Notes: generated from the letters alone by a model not told the origin. Counted from the first letter of the stretch, positions 36,659 through 46,319 are shown. The stretch: DNA of 64,000 bases from Flavobacterium sandaracinum (GCF_004349135.1 NZ_SMFN01000002.1:248001-312000); one strand, 5' to 3'. Program-made: numbers and translations.

Positions 36659-37405
36659 ATGAAATTACTAGAAGGAAAAGTTGCCATAATTACTGGTGCG
36701 AGTCGCGGAATTGGGAAAGGAATTGCGGAAGTTTTTGCAAAACACGGTGCAAACGTTGCCTTTACGTATAGTTCATCAATTGAATCTGCTATGGCATTGG
36801 AAAACGAATTGAACGCTCTTGGAATTAAAGCCAAAGGATATCAATCGAATGCAGCTGATTTTAATGAAGCGCAAACTCTTGTGGACGCAGTTTTAGCTGA
36901 ATTTGGAACAGTTGATATTCTTATAAACAACGCCGGAATCACTAAAGACAACCTGTTGATGCGTATGTCTGAAGGCGATTTTGATCAAGTAATTGATGTG
37001 AATTTGAAATCGGTTTTTAATATGACTAAAGCCATTCAACGTACTTTCCTAAAACAACGTTCGGGTTCAATAATCAATATGAGTTCAGTTGTAGGAGTGA
37101 AAGGAAATGCTGGGCAAACGAATTACGCAGCTTCTAAAGCGGGAGTTATTGGTTTTTCTAAATCGGTAGCTTTAGAATTAGGTTCTAGAAACATTCGTTG
37201 TAATGTAATTGCTCCAGGATTCATTGAAACGGAAATGACGGCTAAATTAAACGAAGATGTTGTAAAAGGATGGAGAGACGGAATTCCGTTGAAACGTGGC
37301 GGAACGACTGAAGATGTGGCTAATGCGTGTCTTTTCTTCGCTTCGGATATGAGCGCTTATGTAACTGGACAAGTCATGAATGTTTGTGGAGGAATGCTTA
37401 CCTAG
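36659..37405 (+). CDS. fabG: SDR-family oxidoreductase, FabG-like 3-oxoacyl-ACP reductase
   Basis: The ATG at 36659 gives a 248-residue protein; a TTG six bases earlier is possible but unneeded. The Rossmann motif TGASRGIGKGIAE (NADPH type), NNAG, the catalytic Ser in NMSSVVGVKG, YAASK with the catalytic Tyr and Lys, and APGFIETEMT are all present. The sequence is closest to FabG, which reduces 3-oxoacyl-ACP in fatty-acid elongation, though SDR enzymes are numerous and the substrate is not certain. It follows a structured RNA element and is 98 bases before the next gene. Confidence 0.88.
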   Translation: MKLLEGKVAIITGASRGIGKGIAEVFAKHGANVAFTYSSSIESAMALENELNALGIKAKGYQSNAADFNEAQTLVDAVLAEFGTVDILINNAGITKDNLLMRMSEGDFDQVIDVNLKSVFNMTKAIQRTFLKQRSGSIINMSSVVGVKGNAGQTNYAASKAGVIGFSKSVALELGSRNIRCNVIAPGFIETEMTAKLNEDVVKGWRDGIPLKRGGTTEDVANACLFFASDMSAYVTGQVMNVCGGMLT

Positions 37406-37406
37406 A

Positions 37407-37494
37407 TTAATTGAAAGATTGTAAAATTCAAAGATTTAAAGATTTTTGAATTGTGTAATTAATTTTTAATCTTTAAATCATTCAATCTTTTAAT
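37407..37494. repeat. AT-rich palindromic element between fabG-like gene and 37504 gene
   Basis: A left arm with TTGAAAGATTG and AGATTTAAAGATT is answered by a right arm AATCTTTAAATCATTCAATC. The pair can fold into a long AT hairpin that ends just 10 bases before the next ATG. A related block lies between hisH and hisA. Confidence 0.65.
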
Positions 37495-37503
37495 ACAGAA
37501 TAA

Positions 37504-39531
37504 ATGACAACAAACACGCTACTATTATTACTTCTTTCTTTACTAATAGCGGGAGGATTGTCGTTTTTTCAATACATCTACAAAGCCAAAAACAAATCGA
37601 AAGTCGGTTGGTTTTTGGCTTTTTTGCGTTTTTTATCCATTTTTGGAATTTTGTTGTTGTTGATTAATCCAAAAATAACCAAAAATACGCTTGAAACCGT
37701 AAAAACTCCTTTACCGATTGTTGTTGATAATTCGAGTTCTATTTCTTTTTTGAATGCCAACGAAAAAGCAATGGAAGTGTATCAAAAAATACAATCAAAT
37801 TCCGATTTACAAGAGAAATTCGACGTGCAAACGTATCAGTTTTCAGATGATTTTGAACCAACGGAAAAATTTGATTTTAAAGGTACTCAAACCAATATTG
37901 ATGTTGTTGCGAAAAATCTAAAAAGCATTTATAAAAACGCAAGTTATCCAACGGTTTTGATTTCAGATGGAAATCAAACTTCTGGGAATGATTATGTGTA
38001 CAGTTTTGATGAAGCAAATAAAGTATATCCAGTAATTGTAGGCGATACAACGACTTTTTTAGATTTTAAAATCAATCAACTGAACGTTAATAAATACGCT
38101 TTTCACAAAAATAAATTTCCGGTCGAGGCTTTTTTGCAGTATTCAGGAGCCAAAACAATAACAGCTGATTTTGTTATTTCACAAGGGAATTCGGTATTCA
38201 GTAAACAATCCATTACCTTTTCAACATCCAAGAAAACAGCAACTGTAAACGTACTTTTACCAGCTGATAAAATAGGTTTACAGGTTTTTAAAGCTACAAT
38301 TTCATCCAAGGAAAAAGAAAAAAACACCTATAACAACACCAAGAATTTTGCGGTTGAAGTCATTGACCAAAAAACAAAGATTGCTATTGTTTCGGCTATA
38401 AATCATCCAGATTTAGGAGCGATGAAAAGAGCTATTGAATCCAATGTTCAACGTAAAGTAACGATTGTTAAACCTAATGAAATCAAAATATTACAAGATT
38501 TTAATGTTCTGATTTTATACCAACCAACAACCGAATTTAAAACTATTTTTGAGAATAATAAAGTTGTAGGAATCAACACGTTTATCATTACTGGAAATAA
38601 CACCGATTTCAATTTCCTGAATCAGCAACAAGATAATCTGAACTTTAAAATGAGCGGACAAAAAGAAGATTATTTGTCGGTTTTTAATGGACAGTTTAAT
38701 TTGTTTGCAGCGGACAATATCGGGTTTGAAAATTTACCGCCTTTGCAAAATGCATTTGGAACCGTAACTGTAAAAGGAGTTGTTTCCGTTTTGCTTTCGT
38801 CTAAAATCAGAGCGATAGATACGAATTCGCCTCTGCTAGCTTTTTCAGAAAATCAAGGCAAACGAGCTGCTTATCTTTTGGGAGAAAACAGTTGGAAATG
38901 GCGTTTGCAAACCCATGTCAACAATCAATCTTTTGAAAAATATGATATTTTCATCGATAAGATTATTCAGTTTTTGGCTTCGAATAATTCTAAAAAATCA
39001 TTGGTAGTAGAACATGAAAGTTTTTATAATTCAGGGGAAGCGATTGAAATAACTGCTCAATTTTTCAATAAAAATTATGAGTTTGATGAAAAAGCCCGTT
39101 TGACAATTGCGGTAACAAACACCAAAACGAAGCAAACGAAAAATTACGATTTATTAAAAGGAAATAATTCCTATAAAGTCAATCTTGATGGATTGAAAGC
39201 GGGTTCTTATGCATTTACAGTAAAAGAATTGAACTCAAAAACGACCTATTCCAGTACTTTTGAAATTCTTGATTTTGATATCGAAAAGCAATTTGTTAAT
39301 CCTGATGTGGAGAAATTGACACAATTAGCCACACAAACACAGGGAAAAGTTATATTCCCAGATCAAGTAGATGTGTTAATTAAAACACTTTTAGAAAATG
39401 AGGAATACAAAGCGATTCAAAAGAATTCTGTTACAAAAACTCCTTTGATTGATTGGATTTGGTTATTGGTTTTAATTTCAGTTTTGCTGGCAACCGAATG
39501 GTTTGTTCGAAAATATAATGGCTTATTATAG
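37504..39531 (+). CDS. VWA-like membrane protein of unknown function
   Basis: This 675-residue protein has two N-terminal TM helices (about 5-25 and 38-58) and one at the C-terminus (about 648-668). The region after TM2 has a VWA-like start, LPIVVDNSSSISFL, with a DxSxS metal-site pattern, and TVLISDGNQTSGNDYVY. This layout matches large Bacteroidota membrane proteins annotated as VWA domain-containing, similar to BatA/BatB-like or glutamine-amidotransferase-like membrane proteins. Its cargo or partner is unknown. It starts after an AT-rich palindromic repeat and stands alone. Confidence 0.75.
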   Translation: MTTNTLLLLLLSLLIAGGLSFFQYIYKAKNKSKVGWFLAFLRFLSIFGILLLLINPKITKNTLETVKTPLPIVVDNSSSISFLNANEKAMEVYQKIQSNSDLQEKFDVQTYQFSDDFEPTEKFDFKGTQTNIDVVAKNLKSIYKNASYPTVLISDGNQTSGNDYVYSFDEANKVYPVIVGDTTTFLDFKINQLNVNKYAFHKNKFPVEAFLQYSGAKTITADFVISQGNSVFSKQSITFSTSKKTATVNVLLPADKIGLQVFKATISSKEKEKNTYNNTKNFAVEVIDQKTKIAIVSAINHPDLGAMKRAIESNVQRKVTIVKPNEIKILQDFNVLILYQPTTEFKTIFENNKVVGINTFIITGNNTDFNFLNQQQDNLNFKMSGQKEDYLSVFNGQFNLFAADNIGFENLPPLQNAFGTVTVKGVVSVLLSSKIRAIDTNSPLLAFSENQGKRAAYLLGENSWKWRLQTHVNNQSFEKYDIFIDKIIQFLASNNSKKSLVVEHESFYNSGEAIEITAQFFNKNYEFDEKARLTIAVTNTKTKQTKNYDLLKGNNSYKVNLDGLKAGSYAFTVKELNSKTTYSSTFEILDFDIEKQFVNPDVEKLTQLATQTQGKVIFPDQVDVLIKTLLENEEYKAIQKNSVTKTPLIDWIWLLVLISVLLATEWFVRKYNGLL

Positions 39532-39791
39532 TATAATTAAACTGCTATATCTTAAAATAAATATAGTTGATTTTAAACATATAAGTTATTGAAGTAAAAA
39601 GAAAGAAGTTTGTTAATTGTGTCGTTTAAAAGGAATATAAGTTAAAATCGTTTTTTATAAAGCAATGTGGCTATCTTAAATGTACTATTAGTTTAACTTG
39701 ATTTATTCAAATTAAAACTTAAATGACTTATATGTTTTAACAATGTACTCAATAAAATACTGATATTTGTAGAATTAAGCGAATTAAATAA

Positions 39792-40688
39792 ATGGATTTT
39801 AGACTAAAAGTATTTTATACTGTTGCCAACCGTTTGAGTTTTACAAAAGCGGCAACCGAATTGTTTATTACGCAACCAGCGATTTCAAAACATATTCAGG
39901 AATTAGAAGAGCAATATAAAATCAAACTGTTTGACAGGAATGGTTCTAAAATAGCATTGACAACTGCCGGTGAAGTATTATTAAAACATACCAAAAACAT
40001 TTTCGAAGTATATCGCGAGATCGATTTTGATATGAACACGCTTATTAATCAACGTTCCGGATTGTTGCGATTAGGCGCCAGTACAACGATTTCTCAGTAT
40101 ATTATTCCGCCACTTTTAGCCCGTTTTCATCAAAAATTGGAAGATGTGAAAGTGAGTTTACTCAATGGAAATACAGAACAAATTGAAAACGCTTTATTAA
40201 ACCAGGAAATTGAAATGGGAATTGTTGAAGGACAATCAAAAAATAAATCGATTAAATATACCGAGTTTTTAAAAGACGAATTGGTTTTAGTATGTAAAAG
40301 TACCAATCCATTGGTGAATCGTGATGAAGTGACTCAGGAAGAGCTTAAAAGTATGCGATTTTTAATGCGAGAACAAGGATCAGGAACACTTGAAGTTATT
40401 GAGCATGCGTTGAAACCATTTGATATTAAACTATCGGAACTACAAATTGAAATGCAATTGGGAAGTACCGAAAGTATAAAATCCTATTTGATGAACTCTG
40501 ACTGTGTGGCTTTTATCTCGATTCATGCGATAAAAAAAGAACTTCGAAACAATGAATTGGCTATATTAGATATTAAAGACTTAGTTATTGAACGTTTCTT
40601 TTATGTCATTACGTTACAGGGAAAAACGGATTCACTAGCGGATTTGTTTATCCAAAACATTTCCAATCATTATAATTTAAAGTTATAG
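39792..40688 (+). CDS. LysR-family transcriptional regulator (CysB/YeiE-like)
   Basis: This 298-residue protein has a full LysR layout. The N-terminal winged HTH shows FTVANRLSFTKAATELFITQPAISKHI, quoted as SFTKAATELFITQPAISKHI. The effector domain begins about residue 90 (LRLGASTTISQYIIP) and has typical GTLEVIEHAL and LGSTESIKSYL. It lies 75 bases upstream of and co-directional with the YeiH-type transporter, and LysR genes paired with yeiH (YeiE) are known in enterobacteria. It probably controls that transporter. Confidence 0.92.
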   Translation: MDFRLKVFYTVANRLSFTKAATELFITQPAISKHIQELEEQYKIKLFDRNGSKIALTTAGEVLLKHTKNIFEVYREIDFDMNTLINQRSGLLRLGASTTISQYIIPPLLARFHQKLEDVKVSLLNGNTEQIENALLNQEIEMGIVEGQSKNKSIKYTEFLKDELVLVCKSTNPLVNRDEVTQEELKSMRFLMREQGSGTLEVIEHALKPFDIKLSELQIEMQLGSTESIKSYLMNSDCVAFISIHAIKKELRNNELAILDIKDLVIERFFYVITLQGKTDSLADLFIQNISNHYNLKL

Positions 40689-40763
40689 CGGATTATAATT
40701 TGCGATTGGTATTACCAGTTTTATCGTTCCACCTTTGTACTGTACTAATTCAACAACTTTACA

Positions 40764-41738
40764 TTGGAAACGCATCAAAAAGGAATTCAAAAAGAATCTT
40801 TTATTTTTTTTAAAGTTGAAGCCCCTTTGCAGCAACTTATTTTTGTTGTCTTGCTATTGTTATCCCCAATTTTCGCTTCTCCGCCAATTGCTTTAGTATT
40901 TGGATTGATTGTCGCCAACTTTTTCGGACACCCTTTTTTAGAATTGAATCACAAAGCCACCAATTATCTGTTGCAATTTTCAGTCGTTGGTTTAGGATTT
41001 GGAATGAATGTTCATATTGCTGTTGCTGCAGGAAAGGAAGGTTTTTTGTTTACCATTATTTCTATTGTGAGTACTTTAATTTTAGGAACTTTTCTTGGAA
41101 AATGGTTTAAAACCGATAAGAAAACATCTCATTTAATTTCTTGTGGAACTGCGATTTGTGGTGGAAGTGCCATTGCAGCGATTGCACCAGTAATCAAATC
41201 CAATGAAAAACAAACCTCAATTGCTCTGGGAGTGATATTCATCCTGAATTCAGCAGCGCTGTTTTTATTTCCTGCCGTGGGTCATTGGTTGGATTTAACT
41301 CAAAAAGAGTTCGGATTATGGTGTGCCATTGCCATTCATGATACTAGTTCTGTGGTGGGAGCCGCGAGTAGATTTGGCCCTGAAGCCTTGCAAATAGCCA
41401 CAACAGTAAAATTAGCCCGAGCGTTATGGATTATCCCTATTGCACTGATTACGGCGTTTATTTTTAAAAATAAATCTGGTAAAATAAAAATTCCTTATTT
41501 TATCGGATTGTTTATTTTGGCAATGATTGCCAATACCTATCTGCCACAAATGGAGAGTGTAGCACCGCAGTTGGTTTCGGTTGCCAAAATTGGTCTTACG
41601 GTAACTTTGTTTCTGATTGGAGCCGGATTAAATATAAATATCTTAAAATCAGTGGGATTAAAACCGCTGGCGCAGGGAATCTTGCTCTGGACATTTATTG
41701 CAATTGCGACTTTAATTTCAATTATTTATCTAAAATAG
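40764..41738 (+). CDS. YeiH/UPF0324-family putative sulfate or sulfite exporter
   Basis: This 324-residue protein has about nine to ten TM helices and the family signatures HPFLELNHKATNYLLQFSVVGLGFGMN (core VVGLGFGMN), SCGTAICGGSAIAAIAPVI (GTAICGGSAIAAIAPVI) and AIHDTSSVVGAASRFG. The start at TTG 40764 is the only reasonable one for the full N-terminus; the next ATG is too far inside. The family was proposed to export sulfate or sulfite. It pairs with the LysR gene upstream, and its stop overlaps the convergent DUF1275 gene by 17 bases. Confidence 0.88.
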   Translation: METHQKGIQKESFIFFKVEAPLQQLIFVVLLLLSPIFASPPIALVFGLIVANFFGHPFLELNHKATNYLLQFSVVGLGFGMNVHIAVAAGKEGFLFTIISIVSTLILGTFLGKWFKTDKKTSHLISCGTAICGGSAIAAIAPVIKSNEKQTSIALGVIFILNSAALFLFPAVGHWLDLTQKEFGLWCAIAIHDTSSVVGAASRFGPEALQIATTVKLARALWIIPIALITAFIFKNKSGKIKIPYFIGLFILAMIANTYLPQMESVAPQLVSVAKIGLTVTLFLIGAGLNINILKSVGLKPLAQGILLWTFIAIATLISIIYLK

Positions 41739-42471
41739 TTTTGTGATGAAAAGTTTTTCGTTTGATAACGTGAAATTGCAATCGGAGATAGTCATACAAA
41801 AGAGCAAATAATAAAAAGGTTGCAGCAACAAAAAGAGTTTTCATTTCCAATATATTATAAAGAAAACCACCTGAAATACAACCGATAAAAAAGAAAATAA
41901 TTATGGATAATCTCAGATAAATACTGGTTTTTAATTTTTTCTTTTCTTCGGGTTTTTTATAGAAAAATAATTGAGACAATTCGATTCCTAAATCGGTAAA
42001 AAGCCCGGTTAAGTGGGTGGTTCGAACTGTAGATTGAGAAATTTTGGTTACCAAAGAATTTTGTATTCCCATCGCAAAAAGCATCGCGAAAGCAATCCAT
42101 TTTCCTTCAGAACTAGATAAATTCGAGGCGATTCCAAAAACTCCCACAGCAATTAAAATAATCATCTCTAATGAGATAGGAATGACATGTGATAAATTGG
42201 GATTTTTTTTCGAAATCAATTCCGCTAAAAAATTAGAAGTAAAGGCGCCAAACAAAAAGAAAACAGTAAATACAAAAAAAGTGATTGCGGCTGCGTAATC
42301 TCGTTTCATGATTTCTTCGGCAAAATAAGCAAAATGTCCCGTCACATTTGTTGTTAATGTTTGAACCGATAAAACTCCTGTAACATTTACAATACCAGCA
42401 ACAAAAGATAATAAAGTGGCTAATCGTAGATTATGAATAAAAGTTCTGTTTTTTCCTTGATGTCGAAACAT
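41722..42471 (-). CDS. DUF1275 (YoaK-like) membrane protein
   Basis: This 249-residue protein has about six TM helices. The DUF1275 signature is AGIVNVTGVLSVQTLTTNVTGH, shown here as SFVAGIVNVTG and TTNVTGHFAYFAEE, followed by GAFTSNFLAEL and QNSLVTKISQSTVRTTHLTGLFTDLGIEL in the middle (core VRTTHLTGLFTDLG). The function of the family is unknown. It is convergent with the YeiH-like gene, overlapping by 17 bases, and divergent from the phospholipase/nuclease gene. Confidence 0.88.
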   Translation of the reverse strand: MFRHQGKNRTFIHNLRLATLLSFVAGIVNVTGVLSVQTLTTNVTGHFAYFAEEIMKRDYAAAITFFVFTVFFLFGAFTSNFLAELISKKNPNLSHVIPISLEMIILIAVGVFGIASNLSSSEGKWIAFAMLFAMGIQNSLVTKISQSTVRTTHLTGLFTDLGIELSQLFFYKKPEEKKKLKTSIYLRLSIIIFFFIGCISGGFLYNILEMKTLFVAATFLLFALLYDYLRLQFHVIKRKTFHHKTILDK

Positions 42472-42540
42472 AGTTGTAGTTTTCTTTTTTTTTATAACAG
42501 AATCTTAAACCCAATTTTTTCTAATAACGATTTAAAGAAA

Positions 42541-42548
42541 TACATTTG
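42541..42548 (+). promoter_or_regulatory. -7 promoter box of the zinc phospholipase/nuclease gene
   Basis: TACATTTG matches TAnnTTTG exactly, 22 bases before the chosen ATG at 42571. It supports that start and argues against the earlier frame extension, which would begin upstream of the promoter. Confidence 0.6.
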
Positions 42549-42570
42549 TACTTCAAAAAAAATAAATTTA

Positions 42571-43569
42571 ATGAAAAATTTTAAAATTAAACCTACACTT
42601 GTGACTTTATCTGCTCTTGGAGTTGCACTTTTTCTTTTGTCATGGGGCGTTATTGGTCACGAACGAATCAATAGAGCCGCAGTAATGGCATTGCCAAAAC
42701 CATTACAGACTTTTTTTTACAATCATATTGATTTCATTACTCAGGAATCTACAGTTCCAGATTTGAGAAGAAATGTTTTGAATGATAAAATGGAGCCACC
42801 TCGTCATTATTTTGACATGGAAAATTTTGGTGCAGTAGAAACTTTTCCTAAAACTATGGAAGAAGCAAAACTGAAATACGATGAGAAGTTTTTGACTAAA
42901 AACGGAATTTTACCTTGGTATATTCAGGATATGATGGTAAAATTGACCAAAGCTTTCAAAGACAAAAGAAAAAATGAAATACTATTCATTGCGGGAGATT
43001 TAGGTCATTATATTGCTGATGCGCACATGCCGTTGCATACATCAGACAATCATGACGGACAAAATACAGGTCAAAAAGGAATTCATTCCTTGTGGGAAAG
43101 CCGTTTGCCGGAGTTATTTGTAAAAGATTATAAGTTCAATGTTCCTCAAGGTGTTTATCTAGAAAACGTTGAAAAAGCAACATGGGATCTTATTTTTGAC
43201 ACGCACAGTTTGGTAGAGCCTTTACTTGCTATTGATAAAAAGCTACGAACAGCAACCCCTGAAAATAAAATTTTTGTAACTGATGCCGCTGGAGAAATTG
43301 TAAAAAACAAATATGGTGGAACTTTGTATTCTGACGATTATGCTAAGCAATTGCATGCTGATATGGATGGAATGGTCGAAAAGCAAATGAGAAAAGCGAT
43401 AACCGCAACAGCAAGTTTTTGGTACACGGCTTGGGTCAATGCTGGAAAACCAGATTTAAGTAACCTTGATGCTACTGAACTTACTAAGCGTAACAGTAAA
43501 ACTTTAAAAAAGGATTTAAAAACTTTTGAAAAAGGGAATCTTTTTGGTTTATCTAACGAAAAAGAATAA
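42571..43569 (+). CDS. Exported zinc-dependent phospholipase C / S1-P1 nuclease-like protein
   Basis: The ATG at 42571 gives 332 residues with a signal peptide (MKNFKIKPTLVTLSALGVAL) ending before Trp in LLSWGVIGHERIN; a mature N-terminal Trp is a zinc ligand in this superfamily. Further ligands are seen in DFITQESTVPDLR-type Asp, PRHYFDME and especially AGDLGHYIADAHMPLHTSDNHDG (core GHYIADAHMPLH). The fold hydrolyses phosphodiester bonds in lipids or single-stranded nucleic acid; which applies cannot be told here. It shares a bidirectional terminator with the convergent sulfatase-fold gene. Confidence 0.88.
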   Translation: MKNFKIKPTLVTLSALGVALFLLSWGVIGHERINRAAVMALPKPLQTFFYNHIDFITQESTVPDLRRNVLNDKMEPPRHYFDMENFGAVETFPKTMEEAKLKYDEKFLTKNGILPWYIQDMMVKLTKAFKDKRKNEILFIAGDLGHYIADAHMPLHTSDNHDGQNTGQKGIHSLWESRLPELFVKDYKFNVPQGVYLENVEKATWDLIFDTHSLVEPLLAIDKKLRTATPENKIFVTDAAGEIVKNKYGGTLYSDDYAKQLHADMDGMVEKQMRKAITATASFWYTAWVNAGKPDLSNLDATELTKRNSKTLKKDLKTFEKGNLFGLSNEKE

Positions 43570-43586
43570 CGATATATTTCCAATTA

Positions 43587-43620
43587 AAAACGGGTGAAAC
43601 TTCAATTTCACCCGTTTTTT
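43587..43620. terminator. Bidirectional terminator
   Basis: AAAACGGGTGAAA (43588-43599) pairs with TTTCACCCGTTTT (43606-43618). A-rich on the left and T-rich on the right, it can end both the plus-strand nuclease gene and the minus-strand LtaS-like gene. Confidence 0.92.
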
Positions 43621-43624
43621 TATG

Positions 43625-45724
43625 CTAATTAATTTTTTGATATTTCTTTTTCTTCAACATATCCGAGGCTGTTTGATAGTAGGAAATGGTTTCGTTTACT
43701 AAATCCGTTCTTTCTTTTGTGATCGGTATTTCATCGTAAAATATTTGAAAATCAGCAGCTACTTTTTGATTGGGTTTCAAAGTCAATTGAAATTGTTTTA
43801 CGGTTTGTTTCGGCGAAAGAATTGTTAAAACATTGTCTTTAATCAATCCTAAATCTTGGTACGTAGCAATTAAAGCTCTTGGTTTATACTCTGGTTTTAA
43901 AACATCCTGACCAAAGAATTTACTTTGGTAATCAAAATTCAATAAACCGAATACTGTTGGCATCACATCAATTTGTGACATCAAATTGGTGTATTTTCTT
44001 GGCTCAACAAATCCCGGACTATAAATTAATGCCGGAATCCTATATTTATCCGCTGGAAGTTCTGTTTTTCCTGCACTCGAAGCGCAATGATCGGCTAGAA
44101 TCACAAAAACGGTATTATTAAACCAAGGTTGTTTTTTGGCCATTTGAAAGAATTTTTTCATCGCATAATCCGTATATTTTACACCACCATTACGAGATTT
44201 TGCATCGCCAGGAATATCAATTTTCCCATTTGGATAGGTAAATGGTCTGTGGTTGCTCACGGTCATAATGTGATTGAAGAACGGCTTATTTGCTGCTGCT
44301 TCTTTGTTCATTTCTTTGATGGCTTTGTTGTACATATCTTCATCGCAAACGCCCCAAATATTAGCAAAAGTGATTTCGTTGGGTTCAAACGTTTTTTTGT
44401 CTACAATTTCGTATCCGTTTCCGGTAAAGAAATTACTCATATTATCAAAAAAAGAATCGCCTCCATACATGAATTTTACCGCATATCCTTTTTGTTTAAA
44501 AATGCTTCCAGTAGAGAATTTATTTTTATTATCGTCTCGCTTTACTACACTTTCGCCAGCTGTAGGAGGAAAGCATAATGTAACCGCTTCAAGTCCTCGA
44601 ACCGTCCTATTTCCCACAGCATAAAGGTTTGTAAAAACTAAACTTTTAGTTGCCAAACTGTCTATAAAGGGAGTAATATTTCCCTCATTTCCATACATTT
44701 TCATAAACTCAGCACTATAACTTTCAATAGTTATCAGAACCACATTTTTGTGATTTTCAGCTGCGTCATTTTTTATTTGTCTCCAAGTAGTTTCTCCTGA
44801 AATGGTAGGAATTTGTTGTTTTAGTTGAGCAAAAGCTGCGTTATTAGAAACTGTTTGATAGAATTTAAAATAATCCAATTCACTTTTCATAAAGGCCTGG
44901 TAGAATTTATACAAACCGTTAGCTTGTAATTCATTGGTAAATATATTTTGCGAATTTTCTTTGGCAGATAAAGTAGGAATTGCCAATAATGATAATCCGA
45001 ACAGCAGCAGGTAAATTCCTGAAATTTGGATTTTTTGTACAAAAACAGGAATGCTTTCAATATAATTTTTTGATCTTTTTACAATGTAGTAAGTAACCAA
45101 TCCTGCAATAATAAACAGCGCTGAAAACAACGGAATAACAGGATAGGATTCCATGATATTTCCGATAACTTCATTGGTGTAAACCAAATAATTTACTGCG
45201 ATGAAATTGTATCTCACCCCAAATTCATTCCAGAAAAAATACTCACTGATTGCGTTTTGCAGCATTAAAACTACGTAAAGGAAAATGACAAAGGAAAATA
45301 ACCAAAATCGGATTTGGTTTCTATATTTTGGTAAAAAAAGTAATAATCCGAACAAAATCGTTTTTATGGACAGGAAAGCGGTTACAATTTTTGGTAAAGC
45401 ACTACCATATTCGTTGAGTATAGTGTTTCCAAATGCAACGTAAAGCAATAAGGCGTTCAACAATCCAAAAATTAGGTATCCATAAGGCTTGTAATATTTT
45501 GCATTGGATATAAAAATAAGATACAACCACAAAAATCCACTGACCAAAATAAAAATAAAAACATCAGAAAGCAACCCAAAAACAAATAACGATAGTGTAT
45601 CAATCCAAGTAAATGAGGTTTGTGTGATGGGATGATAAAAAAGAATAATTCGTACAACAAAATTTATACTAATGTAAAACAAAAGTAAATGATAAAAGGG
45701 TGTTGATTTTTTTAAAATACTCAT
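43625..45724 (-). CDS. LtaS-like sulfatase/alkaline-phosphatase-fold membrane protein
   Basis: This 699-residue protein has about five TM helices in the first 260 residues followed by a large periplasmic sulfatase-fold domain. Motifs are VVLITIESYSAEFMKMYG, with a metal-binding Glu, the probable nucleophile Thr in GNRTVRGLEAV, FFNHIMTVSNHRPF and VFVILADHCASS with the Asp-His metal pair. The family includes lipoteichoic-acid synthases and phosphoglycerol or phosphoethanolamine transferases. In a Gram-negative Bacteroidota cell the likely role is transferring a phospho-group to an envelope glycan or lipid; substrate unknown. It is a single-gene unit ending at the shared terminator. Confidence 0.9.
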   Translation of the reverse strand: MSILKKSTPFYHLLLFYISINFVVRIILFYHPITQTSFTWIDTLSLFVFGLLSDVFIFILVSGFLWLYLIFISNAKYYKPYGYLIFGLLNALLLYVAFGNTILNEYGSALPKIVTAFLSIKTILFGLLLFLPKYRNQIRFWLFSFVIFLYVVLMLQNAISEYFFWNEFGVRYNFIAVNYLVYTNEVIGNIMESYPVIPLFSALFIIAGLVTYYIVKRSKNYIESIPVFVQKIQISGIYLLLFGLSLLAIPTLSAKENSQNIFTNELQANGLYKFYQAFMKSELDYFKFYQTVSNNAAFAQLKQQIPTISGETTWRQIKNDAAENHKNVVLITIESYSAEFMKMYGNEGNITPFIDSLATKSLVFTNLYAVGNRTVRGLEAVTLCFPPTAGESVVKRDDNKNKFSTGSIFKQKGYAVKFMYGGDSFFDNMSNFFTGNGYEIVDKKTFEPNEITFANIWGVCDEDMYNKAIKEMNKEAAANKPFFNHIMTVSNHRPFTYPNGKIDIPGDAKSRNGGVKYTDYAMKKFFQMAKKQPWFNNTVFVILADHCASSAGKTELPADKYRIPALIYSPGFVEPRKYTNLMSQIDVMPTVFGLLNFDYQSKFFGQDVLKPEYKPRALIATYQDLGLIKDNVLTILSPKQTVKQFQLTLKPNQKVAADFQIFYDEIPITKERTDLVNETISYYQTASDMLKKKKYQKIN

Positions 45725-45769
45725 AATTAGAAGTTTATGTAAATGTAAGATATATTACCACTTTATATT

Positions 45770-45786
45770 TTTAAGATTTGCTTAAT
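45770..45786. promoter_or_regulatory. Possible response-regulator site upstream of the thioredoxin operon
   Basis: TTTAAG (45770-45775) and CTTAAT (45781-45786) form an 11-bp-spaced pair similar to the CTTAAG repeats before the CzcA gene. The AT-rich context makes chance likely. Confidence 0.3.
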
Positions 45787-45884
45787 GTTTTCATTAAAAT
45801 TAATATTAGCTTAAAATCAAGAAACAAGAGATTTGATTTGGTGTAAATTGAATAATTTTACTTCAAAATGTAAACGGTATTTCA

Positions 45885-46319
45885 ATGAAAAAAAATAGTA
45901 TGATTTTGTTTCTTTTGATAGGAACTTTAGGCTATTCTCAAGTTTGGAAAACGAATTTTGAACAAGCAAAAATGCAAGCGATTAAAGAAAATAAAAACAT
46001 TCTACTTGTTTTTTCCGGTTCAGACTGGTGTGCGCCATGCATTAAATTAGAGAATACCATTTGGAAATCGGAAGATTTTAAAAAAGAATCAGAACAAAAA
46101 TGGATCATTTACAAAGCAGATTTTCCAAAGAAAAAAGCAAATTTATTATCAGCAGAACTAACTGCCAGCAATAAAAAATTGGCAGAGCAATACAACAAAT
46201 CTGGAAATTTCCCTTTAGTGCTACTTTTGGATCAATCAGGAAGTGTATTAGGAATCACCGGTTACAAAAATGTAACTCCGCAAGAATACATTCAAAACAT
46301 TCATTCCTTTGAGAAATAA
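45885..46319 (+). CDS. Exported thioredoxin-fold protein
   Basis: This 144-residue protein has a signal peptide (MKKNSMILFLLIGTLGYSQ) and a thioredoxin-like domain with a CAPC active site at residues 49-52 (SGSDWCAPC). Later phrases, NFPLVLLLDQSG and VLGITGYKN, complete the fold. It probably reduces or oxidises periplasmic thiols. It is first in a tight operon with ApbE, DUF4266 and DUF3570 genes; its stop overlaps the apbE ATG by one base. The conserved grouping suggests it maintains the Cys residues of the DUF4266 lipoprotein, which is inference. Confidence 0.9.
   Translation: MKKNSMILFLLIGTLGYSQVWKTNFEQAKMQAIKENKNILLVFSGSDWCAPCIKLENTIWKSEDFKKESEQKWIIYKADFPKKKANLLSAELTASNKKLAEQYNKSGNFPLVLLLDQSGSVLGITGYKNVTPQEYIQNIHSFEK

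Noticed and set aside
42433..42570. Extended N-terminus of the phospholipase/nuclease gene
   Set aside because: The extension would start before the -7 box at 42541 and place a poor sequence before a good signal peptide; ATG 42571 is preferred.
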